Assembly (NCBI RefSeq): GCF_013044505.1
Contig: NZ_JABERD010000026.1
Location: 1 to 64,000 of the forward strand
Reading direction: 5' to 3'
Source: Streptomyces sp. S3(2020)
GTDB lineage: Bacteria > Actinomycetota > Actinomycetes > Streptomycetales > Streptomycetaceae
Length of the DNA: 64,000 nucleotides
Positions 18,539 to 25,775 of the stretch are shown piece by piece. The notes beneath the pieces were generated by a model that did no database searches, was not told where the DNA came from, and saw only the letters and a program-made list of their open reading frames with translations. A program made the translations under genes and the position numbers. The stretch's first letter is position 1. Each line of letters starts with the position of its first letter.

Positions 18539-18958
18539 ATGGATCCAGAGTCGCTGGCGCAGACCGCCGCGATCACCGTCGTCGGACTGATGGCCACCGA
18601 CGCATGGCAGCGGACACGCGACGGCGTGGTGGCCCTATGGCGTCGGGTACGCCCTGTGCAAGCTGACGAGATTGGCACAGCGCTGGAGGAGACACGCGAG
18701 GAGATCCTCGCGGCGCAGCAGGAGGGCGATACCGAAGGCACCCAGGACCTTGAGCGGGACTGGCGTCGCAGGCTGAGGCGCCTTCTTGCCGCCGATCCGT
18801 CCATCGCTCAGGACCTTGAGGACGTCCTGGCCGAGGCCAGGGCGTCCCTGCCGGAAGGTGAACGGCCTCCCGTTCCCGCAGTACAGATGCACGCTCACGC
18901 GTCCGGGCACGCGCGCATCTACCAGGCCGGCCGGGACCAGCACATCATCGAGCGATGA
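18539..18958 (+). CDS. small conflict-system partner protein with C-terminal YQAGRDQ motif
   Basis: A 139-aa protein from ATG 18539 with a GGGGGAG site 8 bases upstream. Residues 1-30 are hydrophobic and helical (LAQTAAITVVGLMATDAW), perhaps a membrane or oligomerisation helix. A charged helical region follows (ALEETREEILAAQQEGD, then RRRLRRLLAADPS). The C-terminus reads GHARIYQAGRDQHII. The same short motif recurs at residues 25-31 of the downstream NB-ARC protein as VYQAGGNQIIV, which suggests a shared pairing element. The stop overlaps the NB-ARC ATG by 4 bases. It is probably a partner or adaptor of the STAND ATPase; it was not identified by family. Confidence 0.7.
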   Translation: MDPESLAQTAAITVVGLMATDAWQRTRDGVVALWRRVRPVQADEIGTALEETREEILAAQQEGDTEGTQDLERDWRRRLRRLLAADPSIAQDLEDVLAEARASLPEGERPPVPAVQMHAHASGHARIYQAGRDQHIIER

Positions 18959-21348
18959 CCGGCTACCCGGACGCTCCGCACGGGAGCCACGTCCTGCGGG
19001 CTGCCACCGACGGGCACAGCCAGGTGTACCAAGCCGGCGGCAACCAGATCATCGTGGACTACTCCGTCCGGCAGTCCGAACCACCCTTTCCCGGGCTCGG
19101 GTTGGAATGGGCGAGCCCCGAGTCGGTACGCACTCCCCTGGTCGCTCCGATGAGTTCACCGCTGCGGGACAGGCTCGAAGTACGAGAGGCGCTCCTCAAG
19201 GCGATCGCTGACCCGGCGACCGCGGAGAACGGCCTGCACGTCGTCCATGGCATGGCGGGCAGCGGAAAGACCGCGTTGTCCCAGACGGTGTTCGACGAAG
19301 CCGTCGTCCGCCATGGAGTCGTGGGGTTGTGGGTCAACGCCTCCGATCGCTCGTCGTTCCGGTCCGGGATGCTGGCGGTGGCCCACGACCGGGGTGCCTC
19401 GCAGCAGGAAGTCGATGCCGCGCGCGAGGGCCGCCGCGCGGACGCGGATTTCGTCTGGCACTACCTGCACAGCTCGCCCGAGCCCTGGTTGCTCGTCCTG
19501 GACAACGCGGACGATCCGTCCGTCTTCGGCCACGGTGCCTGGCTACGGTCGAGCAGCCGCGGCATCGTACTGATCACTACCCGGCTCCGGGACGCCGCCG
19601 TTTGGCGCCGGGCCGCCAGGCATCGACTCGACGTTCTCGACGTTTCCTACGCCGTCGACGTACTCCGGGACCTCGTGGTCAGCACGGAGGACACCGCCAA
19701 GCTGGAACTGCTGGCGCGACGAGTGGGCGGCCACCCGCTGGCGCTCTCGCTCGCCGGCAACTACCTCGGCCGACAACTCCTGGAGCCGGTCCCAGTGGAC
19801 GAATACCTGAAGCGCCTCGACGCCGACCCGTCGCTGCTCGATCGCGGTGCGGAACCCGGAGAACAGGAACTGCGACGGTTGATCAGCTCCACGTGGCAGA
19901 TCTCCCTGGACACCCTGACCGAGCAGGGCATTCCCGAGGCAACGACGTTGCTCAGGCTGCTGTCGTGCTTCGGTGCGGCGCCCCTGCCCGTCGGGGTGCT
20001 CTCGCCGACCGGTCTGGAGGACACCGGGCTGCCGCACGCTGTCCCACCGCTCACCGGCGAACGCGCCAACGTCGCGCTCGAAGGACTGGAAACACACACC
20101 CTCGTCTCGCTCATCAAGGCCGATGGCGGGACCGAGCGCGCCGCCGTACCCAGCGTCCAGGCTCACCCGCTGCTCCTGGAGACGGTCGCGTCGCGCATTC
20201 CGGTCGACCAGCGCGCACTGCTGCTGGAGTCCGCCGCCGCTCTGCTGCAACGGCTCCTGTCGACGGGCTCGGGCCGATACGTCGATCCCCACACCCTGCG
20301 CCTTTTCACGCCCCACGCCTCCGCCTTGCTGAAGCACGCCGCCGCACATCGTGCGGACGCGGCAACCGCGTCGGCCCTGGCCGTCGTCCGCGACCTGCGC
20401 GACCAGTCGTATGTGCGCGGCGACTACGCCACGACCCGTGCTCTCGCGGACGACGCCGCCCACGTCACCGATGGACAGGAAACTGCGGAAGCCCTGACCG
20501 ACCGCCACGAGCGTGGCCGGGTACTGACCGCCCTCGGTCAGTTCACCGAGGCCGCCACGGTCCACCGGTCAACGCTGGAGGCGCGGGAGACCCTGCTCGG
20601 CGCCGAACACGAGGACACCCTGGACAGCACGCATGCCCTCGGCATCTCTCTGTACGGCCTCGGCCGCTGGGCGGAGGACGAGCGGTTCATGCGCCGCGCC
20701 GCGGACGGGCGTGCCCTCGTCCTGGGCACCACGGATCCGGACACGATCGACAGCCGAGGCCGACTGGCCGAGGCCATCGGCCAGCAACAACGCTGGGACG
20801 AAGCCCGTCAGTTGGCGGCCGAGAACCTCACCGTGAGCGAGCGGGCCCTCGGTGACGACCACCCGCACACCCTGCTGAGTCGTATTGCCCTCGCCTGGGT
20901 GCTCGCCGGCACCGGGGAGTTGGAGGAGTCGGCAGCCCACACCCGCACCACGCTGGAAGGCAGCGAGCGAGTCCTAGGCAAGGACCATCCCCGGACACTC
21001 GCCGCGCGACAGCGCCTGGCGGACGTCCTGTCCCGTCTCGGTCGGTGGGCGCAGGCTCTGGAGGCCGCACAGGCGGTACGTGCCGTCCGACAACAGGTTC
21101 TCGGACCGGAGCACCCGCACACGCTCTCGATCGAGATCGTCCTGACCCGCATCCTGCGGAGCACCGAACGCATCGCAGAGGCACAGGAGTTGGCGGCACG
21201 CACGCTCGAATCGTGCGTCCGCGTTCTAGGTGATGATCATCCGGATACGCTGGCGTGTCGTACGGAGTACGAGGCAGCGCTCGCAGCCTCCGCGGGAACA
21301 CCCTTCGCTCGCAGCAGAGTAGTTGACCAGGAGGACGGAAAACCGTGA
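18955..21348 (+). CDS. NB-ARC/TPR STAND ATPase, copy 1
   Basis: A 797-aa signal-transducing ATPase. The short N-terminal segment carries YQAGGNQ (residues 25-31). The NB-ARC domain spans about 70-420, with Walker A GMAGSGKT at 99-106, Walker B WLLVLDNADD, and the ITTRLRD and GGHPLALSLAG motifs typical of plant-R-protein-like ATPases. The C-terminal third is a kinesin-light-chain-type TPR array with repeated LGxxHPxTL units (residues about 540-785), which would sense a trigger. No effector domain is fused, so the effector must be in trans (the 139-aa partner, DUF397 or the Mrr nuclease are neighbours). It overlaps the 139-aa gene upstream (ATGA) and DUF397 downstream (GTGA). Confidence 0.9.
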   Translation: MTGYPDAPHGSHVLRAATDGHSQVYQAGGNQIIVDYSVRQSEPPFPGLGLEWASPESVRTPLVAPMSSPLRDRLEVREALLKAIADPATAENGLHVVHGMAGSGKTALSQTVFDEAVVRHGVVGLWVNASDRSSFRSGMLAVAHDRGASQQEVDAAREGRRADADFVWHYLHSSPEPWLLVLDNADDPSVFGHGAWLRSSSRGIVLITTRLRDAAVWRRAARHRLDVLDVSYAVDVLRDLVVSTEDTAKLELLARRVGGHPLALSLAGNYLGRQLLEPVPVDEYLKRLDADPSLLDRGAEPGEQELRRLISSTWQISLDTLTEQGIPEATTLLRLLSCFGAAPLPVGVLSPTGLEDTGLPHAVPPLTGERANVALEGLETHTLVSLIKADGGTERAAVPSVQAHPLLLETVASRIPVDQRALLLESAAALLQRLLSTGSGRYVDPHTLRLFTPHASALLKHAAAHRADAATASALAVVRDLRDQSYVRGDYATTRALADDAAHVTDGQETAEALTDRHERGRVLTALGQFTEAATVHRSTLEARETLLGAEHEDTLDSTHALGISLYGLGRWAEDERFMRRAADGRALVLGTTDPDTIDSRGRLAEAIGQQQRWDEARQLAAENLTVSERALGDDHPHTLLSRIALAWVLAGTGELEESAAHTRTTLEGSERVLGKDHPRTLAARQRLADVLSRLGRWAQALEAAQAVRAVRQQVLGPEHPHTLSIEIVLTRILRSTERIAEAQELAARTLESCVRVLGDDHPDTLACRTEYEAALAASAGTPFARSRVVDQEDGKP

Positions 21349-21547
21349 CCGAGCCGATACGCGTGTGGCGCAAGAGCAGCTACAGCGGTGCGGACAACGG
21401 GTGCGTGGAACTACTCACCCCCCCCCGCTGCACAGAGCCCCCATTCGCGACTCGAAGTTGCCCCACGGCCCGGTGATCGACTTCTCGGACCTCTCATGGA
21501 CGCCCTTCGTCGAAGCTGTACAGCAAGGTGAACTGCGTGGATCATGA
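21345..21547 (+). pseudogene. DUF397 gene, frame broken at a C9 tract
   Basis: It starts at a GTG overlapping the NB-ARC copy 1 stop (GTGA). The N-terminal part is a clear DUF397 start (VWRKSSYSGADNGCVELLT). The frame then runs into nine C at 21418-21426 and out of register, ending after 43 residues. The rest of the domain continues in another frame (IRDSKLPHGPVIDFSDLSW, then TPFVEAVQQGELRGS) to a stop at 21545-21547. One extra C (C10) would restore an ORF of 67 residues. DUF397 proteins are small partners of regulators in Streptomyces. This may be slippage-controlled or an assembly error in a homopolymer. Confidence 0.85.
21418..21426 (+). repeat. C9 homopolymer in DUF397 copy 1
   Basis: Nine consecutive C encoding the Thr-Pro-Pro turn of DUF397. 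The reading frame needs ten (or seven) to stay open. Confidence 0.95.
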
Positions 21548-21620
21548 CTACTGGCAGGCTGATGAGAACTGGTCGTTCACGGCGCCGGACGCGATATCAG
21601 TCCCGGCGGTAGCGCGATGA
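21537..21620 (+). CDS. possible 27-aa peptide bridging DUF397 copy 1 and NB-ARC copy 2
   Basis: A GTG-started frame of 27 codons whose stop overlaps the next NB-ARC ATG (ATGA). The peptide is rich in Trp, Asp and Ala (DHDYWQADENWSFTAPDA), unlike random GC-rich frames. It could be a leader or coupling peptide, or a chance frame. No ribosome-binding site is obvious. Confidence 0.25.
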   Translation: MDHDYWQADENWSFTAPDAISVPAVAR

Positions 21621-24025
21621 GCGATACGTCCAAACCGTCGCCGCTGCATCCCGCCGCTGCCGATGTCTCTCTTCGGGATCACGCCCGCTTGGCCAGCGCC
21701 GCCCGGGATCAGTACAACGTGGAGATCGGGCAGTACGTCGTCCACCGCGATGCGAGTCCGGGTCCCGCCGCATCCGACCGGTCGGGGCCGGACTCGGTAC
21801 GCATGCCGCTCGCCGTGCGGTCCCCCTCCCCCGTCCGGGACCGTCACGAGATTCGCCGTGACGTACTGCACGCCATCGGACATCCCGGCGTCTCACACTC
21901 GAAGTTCGTCCTCTACGGCACCGCGGGAAGCGGAAAGACCGTCCTCGCCGAGGACCTCTTCCACGAGGTCGTAGCGCGGGGCGTGGTGGGACTGTGGGTG
22001 AACGCGGCCACCGAGGTCGCGTTCCGGGCCGGCATGCTGGCGGTCGCTCTCGACCGTGGCGCCGATCCGGGTCAGGTGGAGGCGGCGCGGGTCGGGCGAC
22101 GTCCCGCCGCCGATCTCGTCTGGCAGTGCCTGGATGCCGCCGCCGAACCGTGGCTGCTCGTCCTGGACAACGCCGACGACCCGAGCGTGTTCGGCGACGG
22201 CGGCTGGCTGCGCGGCTCTCGGCGCGGCACCGTACTCGTCACCACGAGGCACGGCAGCGCACCCCTATGGCGGGACGCCGACCGCCGCCGCCTCGACGTC
22301 CTCGGCCTGGACGACGCCGTATGCGTCCTGCGTGACCTCAACGTGACCGGCTACGACCAGGCCGCGTTGGAGAGACTCGCGAACGGCCTCGGCTGCCATC
22401 CCCTCGCACTCACCCTCGCCGGCGCCTACCTCGGCCAGCGGCGGCTCGATCCCGTCACCGTGGACGAGTTCCTCCGCCGTCTACGCGAGGACCCGAGCGG
22501 CATCCTGGACGAAGCCGCCGACCCGGACGAGCGCGACCTGCGTCGGCTGATTAGCTCCACATGGCAGATCTCGCTGGACGCGCTGGCCGACCGGGGCGTT
22601 CCCGAGGCGACACCGCTGATGTGGCTGCTGTCCTGCTACGCGCCCGACCCTCTGCCCATCGGCCTGCTCCACGCCCACCGGCTCGGGCTCACCACCCTCG
22701 CCCAGGCCGAACCGCCACTGCCTACGCGGAAGGCGGACGCTGCCCTGCGGGGCCTGATGTCGCAGTCCATGGTGGCGGACCTCGACATTCCTGGAGACGT
22801 CGGCCTGCCCACTGTCCCCTGCCTCCAGGCCCACGCCCTCCTTCTGGACACCGTGGCCGCCCGCATCCCCCTCGACCAGCGCGAGGGCATCCTGGCCGCC
22901 GCCACCCAACTGCTGGACCACCTGCTACACGAGGGCGAAGCCGAGGGCACCTGCCTCGACGCCCAGACCCTGCGGCTGTTCACGCCGCACGCGCTGGCAC
23001 TGCTACGCCGCACTGTTGCCGCCCGCTCGGCCGCCGTACCGAAGGCCCTCGGCCTTGTCCGCTACCTCCGCGACCAGAGCCGCGCACGCGGCGACTACAC
23101 GTCGACACACCTTCTCGCGGAGTCCGCCGTGCACGTCCCACCGTCCGTGTCCGCTGCCACGGAGGCCGAATTGCTCGACGACCGATACGAACTCGCCTGT
23201 TCTCTTGCCGACTTGGGACGCTACGCCGAGTCCGTCGAGATCCACCGCGAAGTCCTGCGCGCCCGCGAAACACAGCTCGGCGCCGACCACGTCCAGACGC
23301 TCGACAGCGCCCACGCGCTGGGCCTGGCCCTGTACGGGCTGGGCGAGTGGGCCGAGGACGAGCTGCACCTGCGCCGCGCCGTCGAGGGCCGCAGGCGGGT
23401 CCTCGGCCCCGAAGACGCCGCCACGATCATGAGCACCGCCTGCCTGGCCGAAGCCATCGGCGAGCAGCAGCGCTGGGACGAGGCCGAGGCACTGGCCCGC
23501 ACCAACGTGGCCACCAGCGAAGCAGCACACGGCCCCACCAGCCCGTACACGCTCGCCGCACGCCACACATTGGCCTGGGCGCTGTATCGGCTGGGCCGTC
23601 TCGACGAGGCCGAGGCCCTTGCTTCCGCCACGCTCGCGGAGCGGGAACGCGCCCTCGGCTCCGAGCACCCGCGCACTCTCGTCATCCGGGATCTGCTCGC
23701 CGGCATCCTGTGCGCCCAGGAGCGCTGGACGGAGGCGGAAGCCGCAGCGCGCTCGGTCCTCACCGCCCGTGAAGAGGTGCTCGGCGCTGAGCACCCGCAC
23801 ACCCTGGCCATGCGCACCGGGCTGATCCGTATTCTCACCGGCGCCGGCGACATCACAGCGGCACAACCGCTCGCCGTACTGAATCTCGAAGCGTGCATCC
23901 GGGTCCTCGGAGAGGCACACCCCGACACACTCGACTGCCAACAGGCTCACCTTGACGCCTTCGGGTCAAACCTCCACGCTGACGAAGCGCCCCGGACTGG
24001 ACATGACAAGGATGTACAGCGTTGA
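21617..24025 (+). CDS. NB-ARC/TPR STAND ATPase, copy 2
   Basis: An 802-aa paralogue of copy 1, collinear along its whole length. Walker A is GTAGSGKT at 101-108, Walker B WLLVLDNADD, and VTTRHGS and LGCHPLALTLAG follow. The C-terminal TPR array again has LGxxHPxTL repeats (about 545-790). The two diverge most in the first 60 residues, where copy 2 has ARDQYNVEIGQYVV instead of the YQAGGNQ motif, so trigger or partner specificity may differ. The start ATG is at 21617, without a strong Shine-Dalgarno. The stop overlaps the second DUF397 start (TTGA). This looks like a tandem duplication of an NB-ARC plus DUF397 unit followed by divergence. Confidence 0.9.
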   Translation: MSDTSKPSPLHPAAADVSLRDHARLASAARDQYNVEIGQYVVHRDASPGPAASDRSGPDSVRMPLAVRSPSPVRDRHEIRRDVLHAIGHPGVSHSKFVLYGTAGSGKTVLAEDLFHEVVARGVVGLWVNAATEVAFRAGMLAVALDRGADPGQVEAARVGRRPAADLVWQCLDAAAEPWLLVLDNADDPSVFGDGGWLRGSRRGTVLVTTRHGSAPLWRDADRRRLDVLGLDDAVCVLRDLNVTGYDQAALERLANGLGCHPLALTLAGAYLGQRRLDPVTVDEFLRRLREDPSGILDEAADPDERDLRRLISSTWQISLDALADRGVPEATPLMWLLSCYAPDPLPIGLLHAHRLGLTTLAQAEPPLPTRKADAALRGLMSQSMVADLDIPGDVGLPTVPCLQAHALLLDTVAARIPLDQREGILAAATQLLDHLLHEGEAEGTCLDAQTLRLFTPHALALLRRTVAARSAAVPKALGLVRYLRDQSRARGDYTSTHLLAESAVHVPPSVSAATEAELLDDRYELACSLADLGRYAESVEIHREVLRARETQLGADHVQTLDSAHALGLALYGLGEWAEDELHLRRAVEGRRRVLGPEDAATIMSTACLAEAIGEQQRWDEAEALARTNVATSEAAHGPTSPYTLAARHTLAWALYRLGRLDEAEALASATLAERERALGSEHPRTLVIRDLLAGILCAQERWTEAEAAARSVLTAREEVLGAEHPHTLAMRTGLIRILTGAGDITAAQPLAVLNLEACIRVLGEAHPDTLDCQQAHLDAFGSNLHADEAPRTGHDKDVQR

Positions 24026-24241
24026 CGGACACCGCACCGACCCGCATATGGATCAAGAGCAGCTACAGCGGGCACGACAACAACTGCATGGAATTCCTCA
24101 CCCCCCCCCCCGCTGGGTAAAGCCGTAGTCCGCGACTCAAAAGATCCGCAGCAACGGGTAATCGTCTTCCGCGCCACTTCGTGGGCCCCGTTCATCCGCG
24201 CCTGGCGCGCAGGCAATCTGACGATGGAGGAGGCTGCTTAG
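24022..24241 (+). pseudogene. DUF397 gene, frame broken at a C11 tract
   Basis: It starts at a TTG overlapping the NB-ARC copy 2 stop. The N-terminal part is IWIKSSYSGHDNNCMEFLT, then a run of eleven C (24101-24111) after which the frame stops at once (PPPAG, TAA), giving 32 residues. The proper DUF397 continuation (VVRDSKDPQQRVIVF, then SWAPFIRAWRAGNLTMEEAA) is in the frame that needs one C fewer (C10). The restored product would be 72 aa. Its twin after NB-ARC copy 1 is broken at the same codon but in the opposite direction. The stop of the restored frame is 8 bases from the stop of the convergent Mrr-like gene. Confidence 0.85.
24101..24111 (+). repeat. C11 homopolymer in DUF397 copy 2
   Basis: Eleven consecutive C at the same codon as the C9 run in DUF397 copy 1. 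Ten would keep the domain in frame. Confidence 0.95.
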
Positions 24242-24249
24242 GGGGAAGG

Positions 24250-24951
24250 TCACTTCCCGTACGCCCGCTTCCAACGTGCCCGGTGCCGGGAGTCGCCCTG
24301 CCCACGGCCGTTCACCTCACTCAGGGACAGCAGCGAGGCCCCGTTGTTCCACAGTCCCCGGTGATCCCGGTGCACGGCGAGAATTCCGTTCTGCACCGCG
24401 AACTTCTGGGAAGGGCCGCTGAACCGCGTGGTCGTGACGAACACGGCCAGGTCAGCCCCGCAGTGCACCTTGGCGCCGAGCAGATCACGCAGTTCACGGC
24501 TCGCGATCGTGCTGGTCGGTGTATAGCGCTTGCACTGGATGACGAGGGTCCTGCCGTCCGGAAGTCGGCCGACGACGTCGGCGCCGTTGTCGTTGGCGCC
24601 GCCCACACGCCGTACGTCGGTACATCCGTCCCGTCGGCACAGGCTTGCGACGAGATCCTCGAACTCGGTGCCGGTCATCGCGTCCACGTCGGCAAGTGTC
24701 CGGCGACCGGCCTTCACTACCTCTTCCTGCCGCCACAGACGATCCCGCGCACGCACAAGCCGGTCCGTACGCCACAGCCACCATCCGACCGCCGCGACGG
24801 CGCCGAGACTCACAGCCCCCGTGACGTACGGCCACACGACCGACCAGAAGACCACGAGCAGGACCAGTACCAGGCCACCGCCGACCACCACCGACTTCAG
24901 CCGCGTCGCCCGTCGCCTGCGAGCTGCCGCACCCCGCCCGCGCCTCGTCAC
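24250..24951 (-). CDS. membrane-anchored Mrr-like restriction endonuclease
   Basis: A 233-aa protein from a GTG at 24951 with a strong GGGGGAGG site. The N-terminus is basic (TRRGRGAAARRRRATRLKS). Two hydrophobic segments follow (VVVGGGLVLVLLVVFWSVVW and VTGAVSLGAVAAVGWWLW), then a PD-(D/E)XK Mrr_cat domain: GTEFEDLVASLCRRDG, a variable strand, NGADVVGRLPDG (catalytic Asp) and LVIQCKRY (Q-x-K). The Mrr fold cleaves DNA, often methylated DNA. Tethering it to the membrane is a known arrangement in actinobacteria. It faces the NB-ARC locus tail to tail, so it may or may not be that system's effector. Confidence 0.85.
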   Translation of the reverse strand: MTRRGRGAAARRRRATRLKSVVVGGGLVLVLLVVFWSVVWPYVTGAVSLGAVAAVGWWLWRTDRLVRARDRLWRQEEVVKAGRRTLADVDAMTGTEFEDLVASLCRRDGCTDVRRVGGANDNGADVVGRLPDGRTLVIQCKRYTPTSTIASRELRDLLGAKVHCGADLAVFVTTTRFSGPSQKFAVQNGILAVHRDHRGLWNNGASLLSLSEVNGRGQGDSRHRARWKRAYGK

Positions 24952-25142
24952 CGTCGATGTCCTCCCCCACAGGTCCGTGTCCCGCAGTGTGGGCCGACCG
25001 AGGCAGTACGAGAAGGGCGCGAGTCGGCCATGGCCGGATCGGATGACCAGGAGGGACATGGACGTCACCTCGGACGTCAACGCCGACGGTCTCCGCAGCT
25101 CTTTCCAGTGGTCACAGAGCTGATCGACTCCGCAGATCCGGA

Positions 25143-25442
25143 ATGGGCGGCAACACTCGCGCTGTGGCTGACAACACAGACGTGCCAGGTGAAGCTGGCC
25201 CTTCTCTGCAGAGTGACCCCAGACCAGGAGGAAGGGCTGCCACCCGCACCGGCCGCTTACGGCTCCAGTTCTGGCGCTGGGTACTCGCGCCTCGAACGAC
25301 GTGGCTGGCCCGCCGCCTGGCAGCTGATTTCGGGCCGGGCATGGATGCCCACACCGCCTGGGTGATGGCACGAATGGCGCGGCACCCGGACGAGTTCCCC
25401 TATGCGATGCAACACCTGAACGGTGACGAAGACGCCATCTGA
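25143..25442 (+). CDS. small hypothetical protein
   Basis: A 99-aa frame with a Trp/Arg-rich amphipathic stretch (LQFWRWVLAPRTTWLARRLA) and an ordered C-terminus (AHTAWVMARMARHPDEFPYA). Codon bias favours this strand over the opposing frame 25257-25592. The start is uncertain: ATG 25143 or a GTG near 25164, neither with a clear ribosome-binding site. The family was not recognised. Confidence 0.45.
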   Translation: MGGNTRAVADNTDVPGEAGPSLQSDPRPGGRAATRTGRLRLQFWRWVLAPRTTWLARRLAADFGPGMDAHTAWVMARMARHPDEFPYAMQHLNGDEDAI

Positions 25443-25638
25443 TCCCGGTGCGAGAGCTCGTCGCCCATGCGGCCCTGACGCCACCATGGAACCATCGCTG
25501 ACCAGGGAAAACACAAGTATCTCTGGTTGCAGTTCTGGTTGCATTCGCCTCCGTTCAGCAGCGTCCGAAACCTCCGCCACTACCCACTCCACGGCAGGTC
25601 AGGACACCCCCGAGCATCCCCGACCCCCCGGACGAACA

Positions 25639-25689
25639 TTTGGAAAGCGTGTTGGGCCCATTCATGAGATCGAACCTCATATCGGCCAG
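25639..25689 (+). other. degenerate 3' half of a tRNA-Ser(GGA)-like sequence, candidate att scar
   Basis: TTTGGAAAGCGTG matches the anticodon loop (TTGGAAA, anticodon GGA) and 3' anticodon stem of actinobacterial tRNA-Ser, followed by a variable region and a T-arm (ATGAG-ATCGAAC-CTCAT) with a mutated first T-loop base, then GGCCA. The 5' half and a paired anticodon stem are missing. tRNA 3' halves are classical attachment-site cores. The rest of the 25443-25775 gap holds nothing recognised. The BREX island begins immediately to the right. Confidence 0.35.
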
Positions 25690-25775
25690 TGATCGGCTCC
25701 AGATCGATTGATACCGGACGCCACTGACAACAGCGACACCGCCCGCGACCGGTCCCTGCCCGACCAGCTCATGTC

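Noticed and set aside
25257..25592. 111-aa minus-strand frame
   Set aside because: Weaker codon bias than the opposing 25143-25442 frame and no start signal.
25639..25689. A complete tRNA gene
   Set aside because: Only a 3' half is present, with a mispaired anticodon stem and altered T-loop.
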